DNA from: Salipaludibacillus aurantiacus
GTDB lineage: Bacteria; Bacillota; Bacilli; Bacillales; Salisediminibacteriaceae
DNA length: 64,000 nucleotides
Assembly (NCBI RefSeq): GCF_900111295.1
Contig: NZ_FOGT01000001.1
Span: 186,001 to 250,000, forward strand
Direction of reading: 5' to 3'
Under the pieces are notes generated by a model, which worked only from the letters and a program-made list of their open reading frames with translations, was not told the DNA's origin and ran no database searches. The position numbers were made by a program, and so were the translations under genes. Below, piece after piece: positions 43,430 to 51,545 of this stretch (positions within the stretch are counted from its first letter, which is position 1; each line of letters begins with the position of its first letter).

Positions 43430-45043
43430 ATGGTACAGGTACAGCAGCCGCTTGATACTGACAAAGAAATGTTTACAGTACTGGTATCAGATCAAATGGA
43501 TAAAGAAGGACTTAAACCTGTCCTCGAAAGTTCATTAGTGAACGTAGTTTTTCAGCCCGTGCATGATACAAGCGTGCCTCTCGATCAGATAGACGCACTC
43601 CTCATCCGGAGCGCAACTACTGTAACTAAAGATTTACTTAACAGGATGCCGAGATTAAAAATAATCGGCCGTGCAGGAGTAGGCGTCGATAATGTCGATA
43701 TGGACGCTGCTACGTCTAATGGCGTAGTAGTTATAAACGCTCCCGATGGAAATACCATTTCCACAGCTGAACATACTTTCGCTATGCTTGCTTCTTTAGT
43801 ACGAAATATCCCCCAGGCTAACCAGTCAATGAAAAAAGGAAAATGGGACCGTAAAGCTTATCAGGGAGCGGAACTGTACGGAAAAACGCTTGGAGTTATC
43901 GGTTTCGGAAGAATCGGAGCAGAACTGGCAGCAAGAGCGAGAGGCTTTCGTATGAATGTTATTGCCTTCGATCCTTTTTTAACAAAGTCGCGTGCTGAGA
44001 AACACCGAGTAACACCTGTAGATCTTGAAGAAGTTCTCTCAAAAAGCGATTTTATTTCCGTACACACCCCTTTGACAAAAGAAACGAAGGGCCTTCTTAA
44101 TAAAGAGACGCTGCAAAAGACGAAACAAGGCGTATATATTTTAAATTGCGCAAGAGGGGGTATTATTGACGAAAAAGCTTTATATGAGGCTATAGAAAGC
44201 AGACATGTTAAAGGGGCAGCAATAGATGTATTTGAAGAAGAACCTGCCATAAACCACCCTTTAACAACGCTTGATCAAGTCATTACTACTCCTCATATAG
44301 CTGCTTCTACATCTGAAGCCCAAAAAAATGTCGCTGAACAAGTTGCAATTGAAGTGCTTGATTATTTAAACGGGAAACCCGCCCCTCACGCTTTAAACCT
44401 GCCTTATCTGGATGGCGATGTATTTGAGAAATTTTCTCCTATCACTAAATTAACACGTACATTAGGAGAAATGTCTTCCCAGCTTTTTAGAGCGCCCGTT
44501 CAGGAGATAGAACTCAGTTATGCAGGCGAAATTTCCCATCAGGAGACAGGGCTTTTTAATAGAAGTTTTCTGGCCGGCTTTTTCCGGCATCGGATAGACG
44601 GGTATGTTAATGAAGTGAACGCTTCCTGGATTGCAAAAGAACGAGATGTTCAAGTTGCAGAAAAACATGAAAATGAATCTCAGGGATATTCGAACTTTGT
44701 GAAAGCTACTGTCATTGGAGAAAAAGATACTCTCGAAGTTTATGGGACATTCAGCAGGGAGATAGGCCCCCGGATTGTACAAATTAATGAGTTTTCTCTC
44801 GACTTCCAGCCGGCTAAACATACCCTCTATGTCCAGCACAATGACCAGCCTGGAGTTATCGGGAAAGTCGGCCAGCTTTTAGGCACCCATAACGTTAACA
44901 TTGCGACGATGCAAGTCGGAAGAAAAAATGAAGGCGGTAAAGCGATAATGCTTCTGTCAACAGACAAAGAGTGTGACCAGTCAGTACTTGAAGCTTTTGC
45001 CCGAATTGACGAAATTGTGTCTGTTTCAAGTATTGAATTGTAA
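43430..45043 (+). CDS. serA: D-3-phosphoglycerate dehydrogenase
   Basis: A 537-residue enzyme oxidising 3-phosphoglycerate in the first step of serine synthesis. The NAD-binding motif GFGRIG is near residue 160. Catalytic Arg (NCARGGIID) and His (PHIAASTSEA) regions follow, then an allosteric substrate-binding domain and a C-terminal ACT domain (TLYVQHNDQPGVIG). AGGGAGG precedes ATG 43430; a downstream ATG (MFTVLVSDQ) matches the B. subtilis N-terminus better and is possible. Confidence 0.95.
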   Translation: MVQVQQPLDTDKEMFTVLVSDQMDKEGLKPVLESSLVNVVFQPVHDTSVPLDQIDALLIRSATTVTKDLLNRMPRLKIIGRAGVGVDNVDMDAATSNGVVVINAPDGNTISTAEHTFAMLASLVRNIPQANQSMKKGKWDRKAYQGAELYGKTLGVIGFGRIGAELAARARGFRMNVIAFDPFLTKSRAEKHRVTPVDLEEVLSKSDFISVHTPLTKETKGLLNKETLQKTKQGVYILNCARGGIIDEKALYEAIESRHVKGAAIDVFEEEPAINHPLTTLDQVITTPHIAASTSEAQKNVAEQVAIEVLDYLNGKPAPHALNLPYLDGDVFEKFSPITKLTRTLGEMSSQLFRAPVQEIELSYAGEISHQETGLFNRSFLAGFFRHRIDGYVNEVNASWIAKERDVQVAEKHENESQGYSNFVKATVIGEKDTLEVYGTFSREIGPRIVQINEFSLDFQPAKHTLYVQHNDQPGVIGKVGQLLGTHNVNIATMQVGRKNEGGKAIMLLSTDKECDQSVLEAFARIDEIVSVSSIEL

Positions 45044-45063
45044 AAAAGAAAGCTCTTTTTTGC

Positions 45064-45095
45064 CAGCCTTTCAAGTACTGAAGGGCTGTTTTTTT
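45064..45095 (+). terminator. Terminator after serA
   Basis: A 10-base stem (CAGCCTTTCA with TGAAGGGCTG, one G-T pair) is followed by seven T. Confidence 0.85.
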
Positions 45096-45251
45096 CTGCA
45101 GAGGAAATAAGAAACCATCTTAAAATCACAGGTATTTTTAACCATACTTTTATAGATTTTTAAATTTGTATTCACTCCTTCTAGTGTGATAAAGTGGTAA
45201 CTAATGCAATTCACATAATGAGTAAAGACACAGAAAGGTTGATGGGCAAAA

Positions 45252-46043
45252 ATGAAAAGGTTCAGCAAAAAATCTCTCTTAGCTCTTCCGCTATCTGCAG
45301 CATTAGTGTTAGCTGCCTGCGGTGACGGGAATGAAGAGAATGGCAATAACGAAAACGGGGGAGCCAATGAAGCAGACCCGGCTGAAAATAATAACGAAGA
45401 AACGGCTGATGGGGGCCTGTTAGACGGTAACGAAAACAATGAAGAAGCCATGGACGAGGAAGCCGATATGGACGCTGATCCTGAAGCGACTGCAGCCGTA
45501 GTTAACGGAGAAGAAATCCAAATGGGCGATTTGCAGGAGCAAATGGCACAATACGAACAAATGTTTGCTCAGCAAGGAATTGACTTTGAAGACGAGGAAA
45601 ACGCTGAGCTCTTAGTTCAAATCCAGCAAGGAATTCTTGATGAGCTTATTAATCAGACAGTTCTTCTGCAGGAAGCAGAGGAACAAGGGATTGAAGTTTC
45701 TGATGAGGAAGTAGAAGCTGAGCTTGAACAGATCAAAGGCCAATTCGAAGACGAAGATCAATATGAAGAAGCGCTTGCTTCACAAAATTATACAGAGGAA
45801 GAATTAACCGATGAAATCAGGGAATCTTTAAGAGTTCAGGAACTTCTTACTCTCAGTCATTTAGAAGACGATGAACTTGAAGTCTCCCAGGAAGAAGTCC
45901 AAGCCTATTACGATCAAATGGCTATGCAGAACCCTGAAATAGGAGATTTTGAAGACTTGGAAAGTGAATTAGAAGAAGAAGTTAAGCAACAGCAGTATGT
46001 TGCCCAGCTTAGAGATGACGCTGACATCGAGATTGCTCTTTAA
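45252..46043 (+). CDS. SurA N-domain lipoprotein without a PPIase domain
   Basis: 263 residues. A signal peptide ends in LAAC (Cys23), then a very acidic Asn/Glu/Gly linker (25-75), then a SurA/PrsA-type N-terminal chaperone domain (EATAAVVNGEEIQ, EELINQTVLLQ-like segment, LEEEVKQQQ). PrsA proteins carry a parvulin PPIase domain of about 90 residues, but nothing of that kind is present. It would be an extracellular membrane-anchored chaperone-like protein (inference). The strong acidity fits a salt- or alkali-adapted envelope. Confidence 0.75.
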   Translation: MKRFSKKSLLALPLSAALVLAACGDGNEENGNNENGGANEADPAENNNEETADGGLLDGNENNEEAMDEEADMDADPEATAAVVNGEEIQMGDLQEQMAQYEQMFAQQGIDFEDEENAELLVQIQQGILDELINQTVLLQEAEEQGIEVSDEEVEAELEQIKGQFEDEDQYEEALASQNYTEEELTDEIRESLRVQELLTLSHLEDDELEVSQEEVQAYYDQMAMQNPEIGDFEDLESELEEEVKQQQYVAQLRDDADIEIAL

Positions 46044-46052
46044 TTTAAAGTT

Positions 46053-46077
46053 CCCCCGGCTCATGCCGGGGGTTTTT
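46053..46077 (+). terminator. Terminator after the SurA-like lipoprotein gene
   Basis: An 8-bp perfect GC-rich stem (CCCCCGGC/GCCGGGGG, loop TCAT) is followed by TTTTTG. Confidence 0.9.
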
Positions 46078-46103
46078 GTTTGGCAGCTATCTTTCAATGC
46101 CTT

Positions 46104-46664
46104 TTATTTAAAAACATCTTTCCCCCGCTCGTACAATACGTCTTCTGTTCCATTTCTTGCATTAACTGCTCGGGCAGCAGCAAAGAAATAGTCTGACAAA
46201 CGGTTTAAGTATTTTATAGCCGCAGGAGGCAGCTCGTCGCTTGCTTCCTGTATATTGACAACCAGCCGCTCTGCCCTTCTTGCGACTGTCCTGCATACAT
46301 GAAGGTTAGCTGACGCCTTTCCTCCCCCAGGTAATATAAATGTACGTATAGGGGGCGCCTCATCCCAGTAATGATCTATTTTTGCCTCAAGAAACTCAAC
46401 AGCTTTATTTGATAACGTCCATTTGTGTTTATCTGTGACATTTGCTAAATCCCCGCCCAGATCAAATAATTCATGTTGAATTTTAGTCAGATCCATTACA
46501 AGGTCCTCATGCTTCTCTTCCTGTAATAACACACTCGTTAATCCGACAAAACTGTTCAATTCATCAACTGTACCATAAGCTTCCACACGGGCATGAGTTT
46601 TCTTTACATTTTTTCCTATTAACTGGGTCATACCCTGATCGCCTTTTTTTGTATATATTTTCAT
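46104..46664 (-). CDS. Cob(I)alamin adenosyltransferase, PduO type
   Basis: A 186-residue enzyme making adenosylcobalamin from ATP and cob(I)alamin. The ATP-binding N-terminus IYTKKGDQGMTQLIG is intact. The conserved GTVDELNSFVG, ILPGGGKASANLH and CRTVARRAERL follow. GGAGGG precedes the ATG. B. subtilis has YvqK of this family. It could supply the cofactor needed by the CarH-like regulator at 28.4 kb (inference). Confidence 0.92.
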   Translation of the reverse strand: MKIYTKKGDQGMTQLIGKNVKKTHARVEAYGTVDELNSFVGLTSVLLQEEKHEDLVMDLTKIQHELFDLGGDLANVTDKHKWTLSNKAVEFLEAKIDHYWDEAPPIRTFILPGGGKASANLHVCRTVARRAERLVVNIQEASDELPPAAIKYLNRLSDYFFAAARAVNARNGTEDVLYERGKDVFK

Positions 46665-46966
46665 TAGAATCCCTCCATAATGTTTGGCCCTGTTAAACCT
46701 TAATCATGAAATTCCCTGCCTCACCTAGCTTTCCTTTTCAGCGAACCCGGCCTCAATATATTAATTAAATCGTTTTTATTGAATGGTGCCCCTGAATCAA
46801 AGAATAACATTAAAATAGCAGAATTTAACAGACCCCATTGTTTAAATCATTGCAGCTATTTGAAAATCATTATACAGCTATTGACTGGTTTACGCATCCC
46901 CACGAATTTACTGTTTGTTTCACCAGCTCTGCCCTAGTAAAATAAGAGGATAAGGAGGGAGACACT
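46665..46966. other. Divergent intergenic region between the adenosyltransferase and moaB
   Basis: About 300 AT-rich bases holding the promoters of both genes. A TTGACT near 46883 is the best -35 candidate for moaB, but I see no matching -10. No cobalamin riboswitch hallmark was recognised by eye. No gene. Confidence 0.4.
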
Positions 46967-47482
46967 ATGAGCGTCCATGAACATAAAAAAGAAGCACCGG
47001 AGAATGTTAAATGTATGATTCTTACGGTGTCTGATACAAGAACTTACGAGTCCGATAAAAGCGGCCGTTTAATGAAACAGTTCCTTGAAGAAGCAGGCCA
47101 CCCAATCATCCGTCATGAAATTGTTAAAGATGAGATGACGGCTATTCAGCAGTGGATCCGCTATGCAGACAGGAATAAGGAAATTGAAGCTTTGCTGATT
47201 AATGGGGGAACAGGCATTACATTCAGGGACACGACTTTTGAAGCTGTTAACAGTATGCTGGATAAAGAGCTTCCAGGCTTTGGGGAGCTGTTCAGATATT
47301 TAAGTTTTGAAAAGGATATCGGTTCTGCAGCGATTCTCAGCCGCGCAACTGCTGGTGTCAGAGGAACAACAGCCGTGTTCTCAACTCCGGGATCGACAGG
47401 GGCCGTAAAGCTCGCGATGAAAGAATTAATTATCCCTGAACTCGCTCATGTCATGCGGGAGATTTACAAAGATCAGAAGTAA
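46967..47482 (+). CDS. moaB: Molybdenum cofactor biosynthesis protein B
   Basis: A 171-residue MoaB/Mog-fold protein with the molybdopterin-binding NGGTGIT (residues 86-92) and the later FSTPGSTGAV motif. It adenylylates molybdopterin before molybdenum insertion. AAGGAGG precedes the ATG. The other moa/moe genes are not here; the orphan Fe-S/cytochrome b pair at 59-61 kb is the type of protein that partners molybdoenzymes. Confidence 0.93.
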   Translation: MSVHEHKKEAPENVKCMILTVSDTRTYESDKSGRLMKQFLEEAGHPIIRHEIVKDEMTAIQQWIRYADRNKEIEALLINGGTGITFRDTTFEAVNSMLDKELPGFGELFRYLSFEKDIGSAAILSRATAGVRGTTAVFSTPGSTGAVKLAMKELIIPELAHVMREIYKDQK

Positions 47483-47506
47483 TACCAGTTTTGTAAAGGC
47501 GAAGCG

Positions 47507-47616
47507 CTATTTAAAGCAGCACTATTTAAAGCAGCACCTACTGTAAAAATGTAGGTGCTGCTTTGAATGGAGGTACTACTTTGTTAAATGCAGGTGGTGC
47601 TTTGAGATTACATTTG
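47507..47616. repeat. Short tandem and degenerate repeats after moaB
   Basis: The 15-mer CTATTTAAAGCAGCA is repeated exactly in tandem (47507-47521 and 47522-47536). Beyond the hairpin, three degenerate copies of AGGTGCTGCTTTG follow at roughly 20-base spacing. It lies between the convergent genes moaB and resE. Confidence 0.65.
47528..47564. terminator. Hairpin between moaB and resE, likely terminator
   Basis: A 14-bp perfect stem (AAAGCAGCACCTAC with its complement, loop TGTAAAAAT). The T tails are weak on both sides, so efficiency is uncertain. Confidence 0.55.
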
Positions 47617-47661
47617 TTTAGTGTTTTGTTACGTATGAAACAAGATTATTCCCGGGCTTTC

Positions 47662-49452
47662 TTATTTTTCAGGCGAACCGTATGGTAAAAACACTGAAAA
47701 TGTCGTTCCTTCACCCAGGATACTATGAGCGGAAACCTTCCCATTATGGGCATCGACAATATTTTTAACTATAGCAAGACCCAAACCTGTTCCCGACCGT
47801 CCTCTTGTTCTCGCTTTATCAGCTTTATAAAACCTTTCAAACACAAAGGGTAAATCCTCTTCCGGGATGCCGGCTCCTGTGTCCTCTACTTCAAGTTTCA
47901 CCCCGTTATGGAAGGGTTCGGCCCTGAGGGTAACTGTTCCATTTTCCGGAGTATGCCGAATGGCATTATCAATTAAATTAGTTAAAATCTGTTCGACCCT
48001 GTCAGAATCCGCGTGTACCTGTTTTTCAATTTTATTAATATCTCCATTTAGTGTGACGGCATGATCTTTAGCCACCCCTTGAAATTTCCGGATCATTCTT
48101 TCAGAGAAATCTTCAAGGTCTAAAGGTTCGGTATTTAACTGAATATGGCCCGCTTCCATTCTTGCCAGATCCAGCAATTCATTGACCAGTCTGCCCATTC
48201 GCAGTGATTCATCATAAATAATCTGAGCGAGTTCTTTTTTCTCTTCTTCACTACCGGCGATATCATCTATAATCGCCTCACTGTATCCTTGCAGCATGGA
48301 AATCGGAGTCCTCAGCTCATGAGAAACGTTAGCAATAAAATCTTTTCTCAATTTATCATGAAGACGTTCTTCAGTCATATCCCTGAGAACTGCCACGGCT
48401 CCCCGTACATGCTCCTGATCGTACAGCGGCGTCATTAGCAGAACCCAGCTTCTCCCCTGGACGTCGACTTCCCCCATCTGTTCTCTTTCTTCGGTAACTA
48501 CTTTTTCAAATAACACCTGAAGCTCTTCAGGTAACTGGCCTGACTCCTCAACTTCATACCCTTGTTCATATAGCCAGGCTCCAATAAATTCATTTGCAGG
48601 CGGATTGGTAACCATTACAGAGCCGTCCCGGTCCAAAGTAATAACACCATCAGCCATAGAACTCAAAATACGGGAGAGCTGTTCTTTCTCCTGATTCAGA
48701 GCATTTAAATTTGTATTCAGTGCCCGTGCCATTCTGTTAAAAGCAATCGCCAGCAAACCAATCTCATCATTAGTTAATATTGGAACTTTAGTGTCAAAAT
48801 TGCCTTTAGCTACTTCTAAAGATGCTTTTCTCATCCGTCTTAATGGAGCTGTGATTCTCGTTGTCAGGAAAAATGCAAACACAGTAGTCAGGATGATAGC
48901 GATCCCTGCTGACAAATATATGATGTTTTTTGTTTGATTGGATGCTTCTTCTACCACATCAAGCGGCTGATATAAAAACAGCGCTCCTTCTTCCCCTGCT
49001 GCAAACTCCACTGGAAGTCCCACTATCATCATTTCCTGGCTGACCTGTTCCCCTCTGACAGGAAATGTATAATCAGATTCAGTAACAACAGTTTCTCCCT
49101 CTTCAATCACCCGGGATAACAGTTCGTCCTCATAAAAAATGTAAATTGGAAGATCATGGTCGCCGTTTTCAGATGAATACCAGAATTCGTCATCATTAAA
49201 GATAATCAGCGCCTCAGTGGAATAAGTTTCTGAGATCGTTCTGCTCATTGCTAATGCCGTTTCATCAGTTCCTTCTTCTTCAAGCAAAGAAACAATTAAA
49301 TTTGCATGGTTCATTAACTCGCTCTCCGCTTGGTCCGTGTGGAACCTTTCAAAATATTGAAGCAGCAGAATAGTTAAAATGATCAAAACAACTGATACCA
49401 GTAGAAGAATCGTAAACCAGAGTTTGCCTACGACACTTCGCCAAAACATCAT
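47662..49452 (-). CDS. resE: Sensor histidine kinase ResE
   Basis: 596 residues: two membrane helices (about 10-32 and 175-198) enclosing an extracellular sensor domain, HAMP (200-250), PAS (255-360), HisKA with phospho-acceptor His378 (SHELRTP), and an HATPase with N, G1 (DTGAGIP) and G2 (GTGLGLAI) boxes. In B. subtilis ResE-ResD activate respiration genes under oxygen limitation and nitric oxide. It overlaps the resD stop as TAATG. Downstream DNA contains only a hairpin and moaB. Confidence 0.92.
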   Translation of the reverse strand: MMFWRSVVGKLWFTILLLVSVVLIILTILLLQYFERFHTDQAESELMNHANLIVSLLEEEGTDETALAMSRTISETYSTEALIIFNDDEFWYSSENGDHDLPIYIFYEDELLSRVIEEGETVVTESDYTFPVRGEQVSQEMMIVGLPVEFAAGEEGALFLYQPLDVVEEASNQTKNIIYLSAGIAIILTTVFAFFLTTRITAPLRRMRKASLEVAKGNFDTKVPILTNDEIGLLAIAFNRMARALNTNLNALNQEKEQLSRILSSMADGVITLDRDGSVMVTNPPANEFIGAWLYEQGYEVEESGQLPEELQVLFEKVVTEEREQMGEVDVQGRSWVLLMTPLYDQEHVRGAVAVLRDMTEERLHDKLRKDFIANVSHELRTPISMLQGYSEAIIDDIAGSEEEKKELAQIIYDESLRMGRLVNELLDLARMEAGHIQLNTEPLDLEDFSERMIRKFQGVAKDHAVTLNGDINKIEKQVHADSDRVEQILTNLIDNAIRHTPENGTVTLRAEPFHNGVKLEVEDTGAGIPEEDLPFVFERFYKADKARTRGRSGTGLGLAIVKNIVDAHNGKVSAHSILGEGTTFSVFLPYGSPEK

Positions 49453-50168
49453 TATTCTTTCACTGCCTCAAACTTATAGCCGACGCCCCATACGGTTGAT
49501 ATCATATTGGCAGCTTCAGGGGACACTTTATTTAATTTTTCACGCAGCCGTTTAATATGTGTATCTACTGTTCGAAGATCACCAAAGAATTCATAATTCC
49601 AGACATCTTTTAACAATTGCTCCCTTGCAAAAACTTTATCAGGAGCCTGAGCTAAATAATGAAGCAGCTCGTATTCTTTAGGCGTCAAATTAATGTGCTT
49701 GCCATCCGCTGTTACTCTGTGAGCATCATTATCAATTGTCAGATGCGGAAATACGAGAACATCTTTAGTCGTCGTTTCTGTCTGTAAAAACTTCGTAGAA
49801 GAAGCCCTTCTTAAAAGCGCTTTTACTCTTAGTACCACTTCTCTTGGACTGAAAGGTTTTACAATATAATCGTCGGTTCCCGCCTCGAAACCTTGTACTC
49901 TGTTCGCTTCTTCACCTTTGGCAGTAAGCATAATAATCGGTGTAGCTTTATGCTTTCTAATTTCTTCACACACTTCTATTCCATCTATGCCTGGCATCAT
50001 TAAATCGAGAACGATTAAATCATAATCCGCGTCCAATGCCATTTTCAATGCTTTCTCCCCATTTTCGGCATCATCAACGTCATATTCTTCCCGCTCAAGA
50101 TACATTTTTAATAATCTTCTGATACGTTCTTCGTCATCTACAACTAAAATTTTTGCTTCTTCCGACAT
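49452..50168 (-). CDS. resD: Response regulator ResD
   Basis: A 238-residue OmpR-family regulator: receiver domain with Asp11, Asp12 and phosphorylation site Asp55 (VLDLMMPG), conserved Lys near 105, and a C-terminal winged helix (INLTPKEYELLHYLAQ, RTVDTHIKRLREKL). The start is ATG 50166-50168, preceded by AAGGGGGA. It is separated from resC by a terminator, so resDE probably have their own promoter in the 190-base gap as well as read-through. Confidence 0.94.
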   Translation of the reverse strand: MSEEAKILVVDDEERIRRLLKMYLEREEYDVDDAENGEKALKMALDADYDLIVLDLMMPGIDGIEVCEEIRKHKATPIIMLTAKGEEANRVQGFEAGTDDYIVKPFSPREVVLRVKALLRRASSTKFLQTETTTKDVLVFPHLTIDNDAHRVTADGKHINLTPKEYELLHYLAQAPDKVFAREQLLKDVWNYEFFGDLRTVDTHIKRLREKLNKVSPEAANMISTVWGVGYKFEAVKE

Positions 50169-50319
50169 AGTCGTTTCCCCCTTAAGTGAGCTCACCTGCA
50201 CAGGTGATTTTAAACGTCAGGTTTTAAAAAAGTTATTATTTTGTTCACAATTTATTGTAACATGTTGATGCCCTGCCGTGTATACTCTTTCACTATTACC
50301 CGTAAGTTTACTATACCAA

Positions 50320-50349
50320 AAGCCCACTCTACTTAAAAGAATGGGCTTC
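50320..50349 (-). terminator. Terminator after resC
   Basis: A 10-base stem (AGCCCATTCT/AGAGTGGGCT, one mismatch) is followed by TTTTGG on the minus strand, just past the resC stop. Confidence 0.7.
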
Positions 50350-50360
50350 TAGAGGCGTTC

Positions 50361-51545
50361 TTATGCATAAGAATGCAATCCTGCGATAACAAGGTTAACA
50401 AATATCAAGTTAAACATAATAAGAGCAAAACCTATGACACAAAGCCAGGCACTTTTCTCGCCATGCCAGCCTCTCGAGAGACGTAAATGAAGATAGGCGG
50501 CATAAAATAGGAAGGTAATTAACGCCCACACTTCTTTCGGATCCCATCCCCAGAACCTTGTCCAGGCAATCTGAGCCCAGATCATCGCAAAAATGAGGCC
50601 TCCTAAAGTGAAGATCGGAAAACCTATGGCAATTGCTCTGTAGCTCATTTCATCTACTGTTTGCGGATTGACATTTTTAACGAATGGCTGAATTGCCCCT
50701 CCAACAGGTTTACGGAGCACCAGCCGGAGCAAGCCGTACAGGAGCAGGCCAGCAAGAACAGACCAAACGACCGTATTAAGATCGTTACTTCTTATAAAGG
50801 CTGGCACTTCTACAAGTGGAGACATCCCTTGTTCAGAAATTAATTCTCCTTCATTAGGCCCTATTAACGGCGGGAGGAAATAAGCGACTTCTGCTTCATT
50901 GCCCTGCTCATTAATGTAGGCAAAGTTTGCCTCATAATCAGCTGCTCCAAAACCGAAACTGAGCCCTATATAAGCTGCTGTTGCGACAAGTGTATAAATG
51001 ATAAATTCGACACCTTTTACTTTTTTCGAAGTCTTTTTAAAATCAATCACCCGGATTAAATATAGCAAACCTGCTACAAATCCAATTGCTAAAATCCCCT
51101 GGCCGAGCACGGTAGTAATAACATGGATTGTCAGCCAATGAGACTGCAGGGCAGGGATCAGCGGCTGGACTTCCCTTGGAAACATAGATGCATAAGCAAT
51201 AATAAGCATAACCACAGGCATTGTAAATAAACCTAAATAATTGTTGCGGTAGATAGGATGAATAATTACAAAAGCCAGGCCTAGAGCAATTCCTAAAGCT
51301 GCTGTATATTCAAACATATTACTTACCGGAGCATAACCGACTGCGATCCACCTTGTAACAAAATAAGTCAGCGAAGCGGCAAAAGCAAGGATTGCCGTGG
51401 TATAGCCGAATAAACCTGCCTTATTATTCTCTTCCCCTTTATGGTTTTTGAATTTACTTCCTGTAATCGAAACGGCAAACAGGACAGCAGATAAAATATA
51501 CAAAAAGAAAGCTGCATATAGCATATTAGCGCTGAGTTGGATCAT
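50361..51545 (-). CDS. resC: Cytochrome c biogenesis protein CcsA (ResC)
   Basis: A 394-residue membrane protein with about eight helices. The haem-handling WWD-type motif appears as WGWDPKEVWALITF, with conserved His in SHWLTIHV and the C-terminal region. With ResB it forms the system II cytochrome c synthase that exports haem and attaches it to apocytochrome c outside the membrane. The start overlaps the resB end by 20 bases; GGAGTG lies upstream. Confidence 0.94.
   Translation of the reverse strand: MIQLSANMLYAAFFLYILSAVLFAVSITGSKFKNHKGEENNKAGLFGYTTAILAFAASLTYFVTRWIAVGYAPVSNMFEYTAALGIALGLAFVIIHPIYRNNYLGLFTMPVVMLIIAYASMFPREVQPLIPALQSHWLTIHVITTVLGQGILAIGFVAGLLYLIRVIDFKKTSKKVKGVEFIIYTLVATAAYIGLSFGFGAADYEANFAYINEQGNEAEVAYFLPPLIGPNEGELISEQGMSPLVEVPAFIRSNDLNTVVWSVLAGLLLYGLLRLVLRKPVGGAIQPFVKNVNPQTVDEMSYRAIAIGFPIFTLGGLIFAMIWAQIAWTRFWGWDPKEVWALITFLFYAAYLHLRLSRGWHGEKSAWLCVIGFALIMFNLIFVNLVIAGLHSYA

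Noticed and set aside
45071-45451. Minus-strand frame of about 126 codons over the SurA-like lipoprotein gene and its upstream region
   Set aside because: It is antisense to the signal peptide and acidic linker and crosses the serA terminator region; no ribosome-binding site.
46665-46966. Cobalamin riboswitch in the adenosyltransferase leader
   Set aside because: I could not find the conserved B12 box by eye; only a covariance search could settle it.
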